DNA from: Glandiceps talaboti
Taxonomy: Eukaryota; Hemichordata; Enteropneusta; Spengelidae
DNA length: 64,000 nucleotides
Assembly (NCBI RefSeq): GCF_964340395.1
Contig: NC_135556.1
Coordinates: forward strand, 1,346,001-1,410,000
Direction: 5' to 3'
The notes under the pieces were generated by a model. The model was not told the origin of the DNA, searched no databases, and was given only the letters and a program-made list of their open reading frames with translations. Shown here in pieces: positions 10,914 to 26,599 of the stretch; the first letter of the stretch is position 1, and every line of letters begins with the position of its first letter. A program made the position numbers and the translations under genes.

Positions 10914-13900
10914 CATGATATATATTCACAGTCTGTCCATGATATATATTCATAGTCTGTCCATGATAAATATTCATAGTCTGTCCATGATATGTATTCA
11001 CAGTCTGTCCATGATATATATTCAGTCTGTCCATGATATATATTCATAGTCTGTCCATGATATGTATTCATAGTCTGTCCATGATATATATTCACAGTCT
11101 GTCCATGATATGTATTCACAGTCTGTCCATGATATATATTCAGTCTGTCCATGATATATATTCACAGTCTGTCCATGATATGTATTCACAGTCTGTCCAT
11201 GATATATATTCACAGTCTGTCCATGATATGTATTCAAAGTCTGTCCATGATATATATTCAGTCTGTCCATGATATATATTCACAGTCTGTCCATGATATG
11301 TATTCATAGTCTGTCCATGATATGTATTCATAGTCTGTCCATGATATATATTCATAGTCTGTCCATGATATGTATTCACAGTCTGTCCATGATATGTATT
11401 CACAGTCTGTCCATGATATATATTCACAGTCTGTCCATGATATGTATTCATAGTCTGTCCATGATATATATTCACAGTCTGTCCATGATATATATTCACA
11501 GTCTGTCCATGATATGTATTCATAGTCTGTCCATGATATGTATTCACAGTCTGTCCATGATATATATTCAGTCTGTCCATGATATGTATTCACAGTCTGT
11601 CCATCTTATGTATTCATAGTCTGTCCATGATATGTATTCATAGTCTGTCCATGATATGTATTCAAAGTCTGCCCATGATATATATTCACAGTCTGTCCAT
11701 GATATATATTCATAGTCTGTCCATGATATATATTCAGTCTGTCCATGATATATATTCACAGTCTGCCCATGATATATATTCACAGTCTGTCCGTGATATA
11801 TATTCATAGTCTGTCCATGATATATATTCAGTCTGTCCATGATATATATTCACAGTCTGTCCATGATATATATTCACAGTCTGCCCATGATATATATTCA
11901 CAGTCTGTCCGTGATATATATTCATAGTCTGTCCATGATATATATTCACAGTCTGCCCATGATATATATTCACAGTCTGCCCATGATATATATTCACAGT
12001 CTGCCCATGATATATATTCATAGTCTGCCCATGATATATATTCATAGTCTGTCCATGATATATATTCACAGTCTGCCCATGATATATATTCACAGTCTGT
12101 CCGTGATATATATTCATAGTCTGTCCATGATATATATTCAGTCTGTCCATGATATATATTCACAGTCTGTCCGTGATATATATTCATAGTCTGTCCATGA
12201 TATGTATTCAAAGTCTGCCCATGATATATATTCACAGTCTGTCCATCATATATATTCACAGTCTGTCCATGATATATATTCACAGTCTGTCCGTGATATA
12301 TATTCATAGTCTGTCCATGATATATATTCACAGTCTGCACATGATATATATTCACAGTCTGCCCATGATATATATTCATAGTCTGCCCATGATATATATT
12401 CATAGTCTGTCCATGATATATATTCACAGTCTGCCCATGATATATATTCACAGTCTGTCCGTGATATATATTCATAGTCTGTCCATGATATATATTCAGT
12501 CTGTCCATGATATATATTCACAGTCTGTCCGTGATATATATTCATAGTCTGTCCATGATATGTATTCAAAGTCTGCCCATGATATATATTCACAGTCTGT
12601 CCATCATATATATTCACAGTCTGTCCATCATATATATTCATAGTCTGTCCGTGATATATATTCATAGTCTGTCCATGATATGTATTCAGTCTGTCCATGA
12701 TATATATTCAGTCTGTCCATGATATATATTCACAGTCTGTCCATGATATATATTCACAGTCTGTCCATGATATATATTCACAGTCTGTCCATGATATATC
12801 TGTCCATGATATGTATTCATAGTCTGTCCATGATATGTATTCATAGTCTGTCCATGATATGTATTCATAGTCTGTCCATGATATATATTCATAGTCTGTC
12901 CATGATATGTATTCACAGTCTGTCCATGATATGTATTCACAGTCTGTCCATGATATATATTCACAGTCTGTCCATGATATGTATTCATAGTCTGTCCATG
13001 ATATATATTCACAGTCTGTCCATGATATATATTCACAGTCTGTCCATGATATGTATTCATAGTCTGTCCATGATATGTATTCACAGTCTGTCCATGATAT
13101 ATATTCAGTCTGTCCATGATATGTATTCACAGTCTGTCCATCTTATGTATTCATAGTCTGTCCATGATATGTATTCATAGTCTGTCCATGATATGTATTC
13201 AAAGTCTGCCCATGATATATATTCACAGTCTGTCCATGATATATATTCATAGTCTGTCCATGATATATATTCAGTCTGTCCATGATATATATTCACAGTC
13301 TGCCCATGATATATATTCACAGTCTGTCCGTGATATATATTCATAGTCTGTCCATGATATATATTCAGTCTGTCCATGATATATATTCACAGTCTGTCCA
13401 TGATATATATTCACAGTCTGCCCATGATATATATTCACAGTCTGTCCGTGATATATATTCATAGTCTGTCCATGATATATATTCACAGTCTGCCCATGAT
13501 ATATATTCACAGTCTGCCCATGATATATATTCATAGTCTGCCCATGATATATATTCATAGTCTGTCCATGATATATATTCACAGTCTGCCCATGATATAT
13601 ATTCACAGTCTGTCCGTGAAATATATTCATAGTCTGTCCATGATATATATTCAGTCTGTCCATGATATATATTCACAGTCTGTCCGTGATATATATTCAT
13701 AGTCTGTCCATGATATGTATTCAAAGTCTGCCCATGATATATATTCACAGTCTGTCCATCATATATATTCACAGTCTGTCCATGATATATATTCACAGTC
13801 TGTCCGTGATATATATTCATAGTCTGTCCATGATATATATTCACAGTCTGCCCATGATATATATTCACAGTCTGCCCATGATATATATTCATAGTCTGCC

Positions 13901-16900
13901 CATGATATATATTCATAGTCTGTCCATGATATATATTCACAGTCTGCCCATGATATATATTCACAGTCTGTCCGTGATATATATTCATAGTCTGTCCATG
14001 ATATATATTCAGTCTGTCCATGATATATATTCACAGTCTGTCCGTGATATATATTCATAGTCTGTCCATGATATGTATTCAAATTCTGCCCATGATATAT
14101 ATTCACAGTCTGTCCATCATATATATTCACAGTCTGTCCATCATATATATTCATAGTCTGTCCGTGATATATATTCATAGTCTGTCCATGATATGTATTC
14201 AGTCTGTCCATGATATATATTCAGTCTGTCCATGATATATATTCACAGTCTGTCCATGATATATATTCACAGTCTGTCCATGATATATATTCACAGTCTG
14301 TCCATGATATATCTGTCCATGATATGTATTCATAGTCTGTCCATGATATGTATTCATAGTCTGTTCATGATATATATTCACAGTCTGTCCATGATATGTA
14401 TTCATAGTCTGTCCATGATATATATACACAGTCTGTCCATGATATATATTCACAGTCTGTCCATGATATGTATACACAGGCTGTCCATGATATATATTCA
14501 AAGTCTGTCCATGATATATATTCACAGTCTGTCCATGATATGTATTCATAGTCTGTCCATGATATATATACACAGTCTGTCCATGATATATATTCAGTCT
14601 GTCCATGATATATATACAGTCTGTCCATGATATATATTCACAGTATGTCCATGATATGTATTCATAGTCTGTCCATGCATGATATATATTCATAGTCTGT
14701 CCATGATATATATTCACAGTATGTCCATGATATGTATTCACAGTCTGTCCATGATATATATTCACAGTATGTCCATGATATATATTCACAGTTTGTCCAT
14801 GATATGTATTCACAGTCTGTCCATGATATATATTCACAGTCTGTCCATTATATATATTCATAGTCTGTCCATGATATGTATTCATAGTCTGTCCATGATA
14901 TATATTCACAGTCTGTCTATGATATATATTCATAGTCTGTCCATGATATATATTCAGTCTGTCCATGATATATATTCACAGTCTGTCCATGATATATCTG
15001 TCCATGATATGTATTCATAGTCTGTCCATGATATGTATTCATAGTCTGTTCATGATATATATTCACATTCTGTACATGATATATATTCACAGTATGTCCA
15101 TGATATGTATTCATAGTCTGTCCATGATATATATACACAGTCTGTCCATGATATATATTCAGTCTGTCCATGATATATATTCACAGTATGTCCATGATAT
15201 GTATTCATAGTCTGTCCATGCATGATATATATTCATAGTCTGTCCATGATATATATTCACAGTATGTCCATGATATGTATTCACAGTCTGTCCATGATAT
15301 ATATTCACAGTATGTCCATGATATATATTCACAGTTTGTCCATGATATGTATTCACAGTCTGTCCATGATATATATTCACAGTCTGTCCATTATATATAT
15401 TCATAGTCTGTCCATGATATGTATTCATAGTCTGTCCATGATATATATTCACAGTCTGTCTATGATATATATTCATAGTCTGTCCATGATATATATTCAG
15501 TCTGTCCATGATATATATTCACAGTCTGTCCATGATATATCTGTCCATGATATGTATTCATAGTCTGTCCATGATATGTATTCATAGTCTGTCCATGATA
15601 TATATTCACAGTCTGTCCATGATATGTATTCACAGTCTGTCCATGATATATATTCACAGTATGTCCATGATATGTATTCATAGTCTGTCCATGCATGATA
15701 TATATTCATAGTCTGTCCATGATATGTATTCACAGTATGTCCATGATATATATTCACAGTATGTCCATGATATGTATTCACAGTCTGTCCATGATATATA
15801 TTCACAGTATGTCCATGATATATATTCACAGTTTGTCCATGATATGTATTCACAGTCTGTCCATGATATATATTCACAGTCTGTCCATTATATATATTCA
15901 TAGTCTGTCCATGATATGTATTCATTGTCTGTCCATGATATATATTCACAGTCTGTCCATGATATATATTCATAGTCTCTCTATTATATGTATTCACAGT
16001 CTGTCCATAATATATATTCAGTCTGTCCATGATATATATTCATAGTCTGTCCATTATATGTATTGACAGTCCATGATATGTATTCATAGTCTGTCTATAA
16101 TGTATATTCATAGTCTGTCCATGATATATATTCATAGTCTGTCCATGATATGTATTTATGGTCTGTCTATAATGTATATTCATAGTCTGTCCATGATATA
16201 TATTCATAGTCTGTCCATGATATATATTCATAGTCTGTCTATAATGTATATTCATAGTCTGTCTATAACATACATATTCATAGTCTGTCCATATATATTC
16301 ATAGTCTGTCCATGATATATATTCAGTCTGTCTATAATGTATATTCATAGTCTGTCTATAATATACATTCATAGTCTGTCTATAATGTATATTCATAGTC
16401 TGTCCATGATATATATTCACAGTCTGTCCATGATATGTATTCACAGTCTGTCCATGATATGTATTCATAGTCTGTCCATGATATATATTCACAGTCTGTC
16501 CATGATATATATTCATAGTCTCTCCATGATATGTATTCATAGTCTGTCCATGATATATATTCACAGTCTGTCCATGATATATATTCACAGTCTGTCCATG
16601 ATATATCTGTCCATGATATGTATTCATAGTCTGTCCATGATATGTATTCATAGTCTGTTCATGATATATATTCACAGTCTGTCCATGATATGTATTCATA
16701 GTCTGTCCATGATATATATACACAGTCTGTCCATGATATATATTCACAGTCTGTCCATGATATATATACACAGTCTGTCCATGATATATATTCAAAGTCT
16801 GTCCATGATATATATTCAGTCTGTCCATGATATGTATTCATAGTCTGTCCATGATATATATACACAGTCTGTCCATGATATATATTCAGTCTGTCCATGA

Positions 16901-19900
16901 TATATATACACAGTCTGTCCATGATATATATTCACAGTATGTCCATGATATGTATTCATAGTCTGTCCATGCATGATATATATTCATAGTCTGTCCATGA
17001 TATATATTCACAGTATGTCAATGATATGTATTCACAGTCTGTCCATGATATATATTCACAGTATGTCCATGATATATATTCACAGTTTGTCCATGATATG
17101 TATTCACAGTCTGTCCATGATATATATTCACAGTCTGTCCATTATATATATTCATAGTCTGTCCATGATATATATTCACAGTCTGTCTATGATATATATT
17201 CGTAGTCTGTCCATGATATATATTCAGTCTGTCCATGATATATATTCATAGTCTGTCCATGATATATCTGTCCATGATATGTATTCATAGTCTGTCCATG
17301 ATATGTATTCATAGTCTGTTCATGATATATATTCACAGTCTGTCCATGATATATATTCACAGTCTGTCCATGATATGTATCCATAGTCTGTCCATGATAT
17401 ATATACACAGTCTGTCCATGATATATATTCACAGTCTGTCCATGATATATATACACAGTCTGTCCATGATATATATTCAAAGTCTGTCCATGATATGTAT
17501 TCACAGTCTGTCCATGATATATATTCACAGTCTGTCCATGATATGTATTCACAGTATGTCCATGATATATATTCACAGTCTGTCCATGATATGTATTCAC
17601 AGTCTGTCCATGATATATATTCACAGTATGTCCATGATATGTATTCATAGTCTGTCCATGCATGATATATATTCATAGTCTGTCCATGATATGTATTCAC
17701 AGTATGTCCATGATATATATTCACAGTATGTCCATGATATGTATTCACAGTCTGTCCATGATATATATTCACAGTATGTCCATGATATATATTCACAGTT
17801 TGTCCATGATATGTATTCACAGTCTGTCCATGATATATATTCACAGTCTGTCCATTATATATATTCATAGTCTGTCCATGATATATATTCACAGTCTGTC
17901 TATGATATATATTCGTAGTCTGTCCATGATATATATTCAGTCTGTCCATGATATATATTCATAGTCTGTCCATGATATATCTGTCCATGATATGTATTCA
18001 TAGTCTGTCCATGATATGTATTCATAGTCTGTTCATGATATATATTCACAGTCTGTCCATGATATATATTCACAGTCTGTCCATGATATGTATCCATAGT
18101 CTGTCCATGATATATATACACAGTCTGTCCATGATATATATTCACAGTCTGTCCATGATATATATACACAGTCTGTCCATGATATATATTCAAAGTCTGT
18201 CCATGATATGTATTCACAGTCTGTCCATGATATATATTCACAGTCTGTCCATGATATGTATTCACAGTATGTCCATGATATATATTCACAGTCTGTCCAT
18301 GATATGTATTCACAGTCTGTCCATGATATATATTCACAGTATGTCCATGATATGTATTCATAGTCTGTCCATGCATGATATATATTCATAGTCTGTCCAT
18401 GATATGTATTCACAGTATGTCCATGATATATATTCACAGTATGTCCATGATATGTATTCACAGTATGTCCATGATATATATTCACAGTTTGTCCATGATA
18501 TGTATTCACAGTCTGTCCATGATATATATTCACAGTCTGTCCATTATATATATTCATAGTCTGTCCATGATATGTATTCATTGTCTGTCCATGATATATA
18601 TTCACAGTCTGTCCATGATATATATTCATAGTCTCTCTATTATATGTATTCACAGTCTGTCCATGATATATATTCACAGTCTGTCCATGATATGTATTCA
18701 CAGTATGTCCATGATATATATTCACAGTCTGTCCATGATATGTATTCACAGTCTGTCCATGATATATATTCACAGTATGTCCATGATATGTATTCATAGT
18801 CTGTCCATGCATGATATATATTCATAGTCTGTCCATGATATGTATTCACAGTATGTCCATGATATATATTCACAGTCTGTCCATGATATGTATTCACAGT
18901 ATGTCCATGATATATATTCACAGTCTGTCCATGATATGTATTCACAGTCTGTCCATGATATATATTCACAGTATGTCCATGATATGTATTCATAGTCTGT
19001 CCATGCATGATATATATTCATAGTCTGTCCATGATATATATTCACAGTATGTCAATGATATGTATTCACAGTCTGTCCATGATATATATTCACAGTATGT
19101 CCATGATATATATTCACAGTTTGTCCATGATATGTATTCACAGTCTGTCCATGATATATATTCACAGTCTGTCCATTATATATATTCATAGTCTGTCCAT
19201 GATATATATTCACAGTCTGTCTATGATATATATTCATAGTCTGTCCATGATATATATTCAGTCTGTCCATGATATATATTCATAGTCTGTCCATGATATA
19301 TCTGTCCATGATATGTATTCATAGTCTGTCCATGATATGTATTCATAGTCTGTTCATGATATATATTCACAGTCTGTCCATGATATATATTCACAGTCTG
19401 TCCATGATATGTATCCATAGTCTGTCCATGATATATATACACAGTCTGTCCATGATATATATTCACAGTCTGTCCATGATATGTATTCACAGTCTGTCCA
19501 TGATATGTATTCATAGTCTGTCCATGATATATATTCACAGTCTGTCCATGATATATATTCATAGTCTCTCCATGATATGTATTCATAGTCTGTCCATTAT
19601 ATGTATTCACAGTATGTCCATGATATATATTCAGTCTGTCCATGATATATATTCATAGTCTGTCCATTATATGTATTGACAGTCTGTCCATGATATGTAT
19701 TCATAGTCTGTCCATGATATATATTCATAGTCTGTCCATTATATGTATTGACAGTCTGTCCATGATATATATTCATAGTCTGTCTATAATGTATATTCAT
19801 AGTCTGTCTATAATATACACATTCATAGTCTGTCCATATATATTCATAGTCTGTCCATGATATATATTCATAGTCTGTCTATAATGTATATTCATAGTCT

Positions 19901-20195
19901 GTCTATAATATACATATTCATAGTCTGTCCATATATATTCATAGTCTGTCCATGATATATATTCATAGTCTGTCCATGATATGTATTCATAGTTTGTCTA
20001 TAATGTATATTCATAGTCTGTCCATGATATATATTCATAGTCTGTCCATGATATATATTCATAGTCTGTCTATAATGTATATTCATAGTCTGTCTATAAT
20101 ATACACATTCATAGTCTGTCCATATATATTCATAGTCTGTCCATGATATATATTCATAGTCTGTCTATAATGTATATTCATAGTCTGTCTATGAT
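10914..20195. repeat. 24-bp minisatellite, block 3 (9.3 kb, with higher-order duplications)
   Basis: Same unit as block 1. Marker variants show large internal duplications: 22-bp units (ATTCAGTCTG), CTGCCC and CCGTGAT variants, a CATGCATG junction, and a short deletion unit GATATATCTGTCC. About 1.5 kb at 11270-12720 recurs at 12720-14235, a 543-bp segment at 14679 recurs at 15222, and 713 bp at 17235-17948 recurs at 17948-18391. Near 16080-16390 and 19780-20190 a diverged subtype (CTGTCTATAATGTATATT) appears. No gene is contained. Confidence 0.95.
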
Positions 20196-20718
20196 CTGGA
20201 GATTATGGCCCCTGATTATAGTAAAGATTGTTGGCCATTAACTGTTATCGATCACACTGAACCATTTACAGTCTCTATTTAGAAAGATAACACAGTCGTC
20301 TTACTGGTGGTTGACATACATGACCAATGTCACACAAGCTCACAAAACGAACTTCGTTTACTATCTGGCGTCAATGCGATTGCTGAACTTCATTTCGCAC
20401 TTGTCACACCTTTAACGATAACAGACCCTGTATTCATTATCGAGATGTGGATAAGTTGTTTCCGGTAGTACCATTACATCGATCGTAGTGGTGTGACCGC
20501 TGTAACATAGTTTCATCATGGTTTGCATCATATGTAAACGTGTCGATGGTTCGTTTAGGGGAGGGGTTTTTGTCATAATATGAACGAAGTTCGTTAACTT
20601 TATTGAGGATGTGCGGTATTGTGCAATAATCCATAAAGTGTCGAACATTACCACATTCTCTCTCCAATGTCGATATTTCGTTCACAATAGCTATTTTTTT
20701 CATTTCTTTAATCAACAG
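20196..20718. other. Non-repetitive gap between two arrays; intron sequence
   Basis: Single-copy-looking DNA. It contains the 13-bp near-palindromes AACGAACTTCGTT (near 20346) and AACGAAGTTCGTT (near 20584) and a segment (20327-20395) that resembles, in opposite orientation, 60262-60335. A minus-strand open frame of about 92 codons here (20437-20715) has no recognised domain. The stretch ends with the polypyrimidine tract and acceptor of exon A. Confidence 0.5.
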
Positions 20719-20817
20719 TGCCCGCGGTTGCTGGTGATGAAGTGACGTCCGCTCCAGAGATGGATGGCGAGCCTAATGGAGGAGATAGTACTCATACAGA
20801 ATATGTGGGGAACGAGG
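20719..20817 (+). CDS. Exon A of the acidic-stalk gene (first visible exon)
   Basis: The acceptor is a pyrimidine-rich tract (about 20691-20718) ending in CAACAG; the donor is GAGG/GTAGGA at 20818. The exon is 99 bp, entered after one base of a codon and left after one base (phase 1 on both sides). Only one frame is open: it reads PAVAGDEVTSAPEMDG and continues with Gly/Asp/Thr-rich residues to GNE. The other two frames hit stops within nine codons. An in-frame TAA lies just upstream of the acceptor, so the coding part must come from splicing. If the preceding exon ends in A, the first codon would be ATG, so a start here cannot be excluded. The preceding exon was not found; the whole 1-20718 stretch may be intron. 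Confidence 0.65.
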
Positions 20818-20864
20818 GTAGGATTTCATGTAGTGCCTATACAGTTATTAACGTTCACAGTTGC

Positions 20865-23800
20865 TAAGTACCTAGATTATATACATAAGACACTAAGTAC
20901 CTAGATTATATACATAAGACACTAAGTACCTAGATTATATACATAAGACACTAAGTACCTAGATTATATACATAAGACACTAAGTACCTAGATTATATAC
21001 ATAAAACACTAAGTACCTAGATTATATACATAAGACACTAAGTACCTAGATTATATACATAAGACACTAAGTACCTAGATTATATACATAAGACACTAAG
21101 TACCTAGATTATATACATAAGACACTAAGTACCTAGATTATATACATAAAACACTAAGTACCTAGATTATATACATAAGACACTAAGTACCTAGATTATA
21201 TACATAAGACACTAAGTACCTAGATTATATACATAAGACACTAAGTACCTAGATTATATACATAAAACACTAAGTACCTAGATTATATACATAAGATACT
21301 AAGTACCTAGATTATATACATAAGACACTAAGTACCTAGATTATATACATAAGATACTAAGTACCTAGATTATATACATAAGACACTAAGTACCTAGATT
21401 ATATACATAAGACACTAAGTACCTAGATTATATACATAAAACACTAAGTACCTAGATTATATACATAAGACACTAAGTACCTAGATTATATACATAAGAC
21501 ACTAAGTACCTAGATTATATACATAAGACACTAAGTACCTAGATTATATACATAAGACACTAAGTACCTAGATTATATACATAAGACACTAAGTACCTAG
21601 ATTATATACATAAAACACTAAGTACCTAGATTATATACATAAGATACTAAGTACCTAGATTATATACATAAGACACTAAGTACCTAGATTATATACATAA
21701 GACACTAAGTACCTAGATTATATACATAAGACACTAAGTACCTAGATTATATACATAAGACACTAAGTACCTAGATTATATACATAAGACACTAAGTACC
21801 TAGATTATATACATAAGACACTAAGTACCTAGATTATATACATAAGACACTAAGTACCTAGATTATATACATAAGACACTAAGTACCTAGATTATATACA
21901 TAAAACACTAAGTACCTAGATTATATACATATAAGACACTAAGTACCTAGATTATATACATAAGACACTAAGTACCTAGATTATATACATAAGACACTAA
22001 GTACCTAGATTATATACATAAAACACTAAGTACCTAGATTATATACATATAAGACACTAAGTACCTAGATTATATACATAAGACACTAAGTACCTAGATT
22101 ATATACATAAGACACTAAGTACCTAGATTATATACATAAAACACTAAGTACCTAGATTATATACATAAAACACTAAGTACCTAGATTATATACATAAAAC
22201 ACTAAGTACCTAGATTATATACATAAAACACTAAGTACCTAGATTATATACATAAGACACTAAGTACCTAGATTATATACATAAGATACTAAGTACCTAG
22301 ATTATATACATAAAACACTAAGTACCTAGATTATATACATAAGACACTAAGTACCTAGATTATATACATAAGACACTAAGTACCTAGATTATATACATAA
22401 GACACTAAGTACCTAGATTATATACATAAAACACTAAGTACCTAGATTATATACATAAGACACTAAGTACCTAGATTATATACATAAGACACTAAGTACC
22501 TAGATTATATACATAAGATACTAAGTACCTAGATTATATACATAAGACACTAAGTACCTAGATTATATACAAGACACTAAGTACCTAGATTATATACATA
22601 AGACACTAAGTACCTAGATTATATACATAAGACACTAAGTACCTAGATTATATACATAAAACACTAAGTACCTAGATTATATACATAAGACACTAAGTAC
22701 CTAGATTATATACATAAGACACTAAGTACCTAGATTATATACATAAAACACTAAGTACCTAGATTATATACATAAGACACTAAGTACCTAGATTATATAC
22801 ATAAGACACTAAGTACCTAGATTATATACATAAAACACTAAGTACCTAGATTATATACATAAAACACTAAGTACCTAGATTATATACATAAAACACTAAG
22901 GACCTAGATTATATACATAAAACACTAAGTACCTAGATTATATACATAAGACACTAAGTACCTAGATTATATACATAAGACACTAAGTACCTAGATTATA
23001 TACATAAGACACTAAGTACCTAGATTATATACATAAAACACTAAGTACCTAGATTATATACATAAGACACTAAGTACCTAGATTATATACATAAGACACT
23101 AAGTACCTAGATTATATACATAAGATACTAAGTACCTAGATTATATACATAAGACACTAAGTACCTAGATTATATACATAAGACACTAAGTACCTAGATT
23201 ATATACATAAGATACTAAGTACCTAGATTATATACATAAGATACTAAGTACCTAGATTATATACATAAGACACTAAGTACCTAGATTATATACATAAGAC
23301 ACTAAGTACCTAGATTATATACATAAGACACTAAGTACCTAGATTATATACATAAGACACTAAGTACCTAGATTATATACATAAGACACTAAGTACCTAG
23401 ATTATATACATAAGACACTAAGTACCTAGATTATATACATAAGACACTAAGTACCTAGATTATATACATAAAACACTAAGTACCTAGATTATATACATAA
23501 AACACTAAGTACCTAGATTATATACATAAGACACTAAGTACCTAGATTATATACATAAGATACTAAGTACCTAGATTATATACATAAGATACTAAGTACC
23601 TAGATTATATACATAAGACACTAAGTACCTAGATTATATACATAAGACACTAAGTACCTAGATTATATACATAAGACACTAAGTACCTAGATTATATACA
23701 TAAGACACTAAGTACCTAGATTATATACATAAGACACTAAGTACCTAGATTATATACATAAGACACTAAGTACCTAGATTATATACATAAGACACTAAGT

Positions 23801-25250
23801 ACCTAGATTATATACATAAGATACTAAGTACCTAGATTATATACATAAGACACTAAGTACCTAGATTATATACATAAGACACTAAGTACCTAGATTATAT
23901 ACATAAGACACTAAGTACCTAGATTATATACATAAGACACTAAGTACCTAGATTATATACATAAGACACTAAGTACCTAGATTATATACATAAGACACTA
24001 AGTACCTAGATTATATACATAAGACACTAAGTACCTAGATTATATACATAAGATACTAAGTACCTAGATTATATACATAAGATACTAAGTACCTAGATTA
24101 TATACATAAAACACTAAGTACCTAGATTATATACATAAAACACTAAGTACCTAGATTATATACATAAAACACTAAGTACCTAGATTATATACATAAGACA
24201 CTAAGTACCTAGATTATATACATAAAACACTAAGTACCTAGATTATATACATAAGACACTAAGTACCTAGATTATATACATAAGACACTAAGTACCTAGA
24301 TTATATACATAAGACACTAAGTACCTAGATTATATACATAAGATACTAAGTACCTAGATTATATACATAAAACACTAAGTACCTAGATTATATACATACG
24401 ACACTAAGTACCTAGATTATATACATAAGATACTAAGTACCTAGATTATATACATAAGATACTAAGTACCTAGATTATATACATAAGACACTAAGTACCT
24501 AGATTATATACATAAGATACTAAGTACCTAGATTATATACATAAGACACTAAGTACCTAGATTATATACATAAGACACTAAGTACCTAGATTATATACAT
24601 AAGACACTAAGTACCTAGATTATATACATAAAACACTAAGTACCTAGATTATATACATAAGACACTAAGTACCTAGATTATATACATAAAACACTAAGTA
24701 CCTAGATTATATACATAAGACACTAAGTACCTAGATTATATACATAAGACACTAAGTACCTAGATTATATACATAAGACATTAAGTACCTAGATTATATA
24801 CATATAAGACACTAAGTACCTAGATTATATACATAAGACACTAAGTACCTAGATTATATACATAAAACACTAAGTACCTAGATTATATACATAAGACACT
24901 AAGTACCTAGAGTATATACATAAAACACTAAGTACCTAGATTATATACATAAGACACTAAGTACCTAGATTATATACATAAGACACTAAGTACCTACATT
25001 ATATACATAAGACACTAAGTACCTAGATTATATACATAAGACACTAAGTACCTAGATTATATACATAAGACACTAAGTACCTAGATTATATACATAAAAC
25101 ACTAAGTACCTACATTATATACATAAGACACTAAGTACCTAGATTATATACATAAAACACTAAGTACCTAGATTATATACATAAAACACTAAGTACCTAG
25201 ATTATATACATAAGACACTAAGTACCTAGATTATATACATAAGACACCAA
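20865..25250. repeat. 29-bp minisatellite, about 150 units
   Basis: Very regular 29-bp repeat (CTAAGTACCTAGATTATAT then ACATAAGACA). Variation is nearly limited to three positions: AAGACA, AAAACA or AAGATA, plus rare ATATAAG insertions (for example 21928, 22046, 24802) and single substitutions. It lies in the first visible intron of the host gene, 50 bp after exon A. All frames contain stops (TAG, TAA). Confidence 0.96.
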
Positions 25251-26599
25251 GAAACTTAATTGAGTCTTGAGATAACAATTTATCCGGCATCGTTTGCCAC
25301 TTATTTCTGGAAGAGAATTACGCTTGAATGGCAGTGTTTACTAGTTGATGTACTCGTACATTTAAAGAGCTTTAAGGCATAGTATGTGATTGCCTCGACA
25401 TTGATATATAATATTGAACGTGTGTAATAATCTGTGCCATTGTCTAGCTTTGCTTGCCATCATTCGGCTCGCATTAAACCCAATATTCTGCACGTCTCTT
25501 ATGGCATTTGTTCATAAGGAACCTATCGCACACAAGCTGAGACTCTTCAAAATCTTAGAGAATCAGACTTTACACTATTTCAAGACACTTTGTATGTATT
25601 CTCTAGTCTAGTAATACGTTATAATAGAAAATCCAATGCATTACAAATTGTTGTGTTCAAGAAAATAAAATGTTTGAGGGTATTTGCCACGTTATAGAAC
25701 ATCAGTAACACATAGACGTAGGTCACAATGTGTTAAAAGTGACATAGGTCAGAATGTGGTAAAGTGACATGTCAGAATGTGGTGAATTGACATAGATCAG
25801 AATGCGGTAAATTAACAGATAAGAATGTGGTAAAAGTGACATGTCAGAATGTGGTGAATTGACATAGATCAGAATGCGGTAAATTAACAGATAAGAATGT
25901 GGTAAAGGTGACTTAAGTCAGAATGTGGTAGATGTGCCAATAACGTAAACATTATATAACTTAAACATGTTATATAACTTAAACATTATATATCGTATCT
26001 TTGGTTTGGAAACCTGGATGTTGATAGTCATTCACTGGTAGATTAGACATCATTACTGCTAGCAAAGAAACTCATACGGCTATTAATAGTATCATTGAAC
26101 AAAAAGAAAGTGGTAAAATAGGTGGTTAGTCCTAAAGGCTGTGATAAGTCAGGTCTTCGCTTTAGGGTACATGTATGTGCGAGTATTAGTAATTTATTGA
26201 GTGAACAACTCGGAGACAGAGCTTTGCTTGTCCTCTCACTAACCTAGCAACTATATATACCACACAACATCCAATAGCTACTAGCTACATGAGATTAATC
26301 CGCTAGCTGTTCAACAGCATGTGTCGACTTAGAGAAACGAAAGCAAAAACACCTACATGAAACAATGTGCATTAAACATAAACTGATTTGAATTCAGCGC
26401 AGGTGTACAGTTACCAAACACTCACTCATTCACCCACCCACCCACCCACCCACCCACCCACTCAATCTATCATAAATACTATACCAACATATGATCCATC
26501 CTGTTTACAAATCCAACTACAAAGTATTTAGTATACTTTACAGGGACTTTTCATGTGAGGTAAAACTCATTTCTTGAAATCATCATCAACTTACATTAT
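25251..26599. other. Mostly unique intron DNA with minor repeats
   Basis: Short tandem duplications of about 70 bp (motifs GTCAGAATGTGGT and AGAATGCGGTAAATTAACAG) occur at about 25735-25935, and a CCCA/ACCC run at 26425-26462. A 65-codon open frame at 25414-25611 has no recognisable features. Nothing else seen. Confidence 0.5.

Noticed and set aside
20865-25250. CRISPR array (29-bp period)
   Set aside because: The repeats are directly adjacent with no unique spacers, and there are no cas genes. The context is animal DNA with spliceosomal introns. The same applies to the 32-bp array at 51590-58882.
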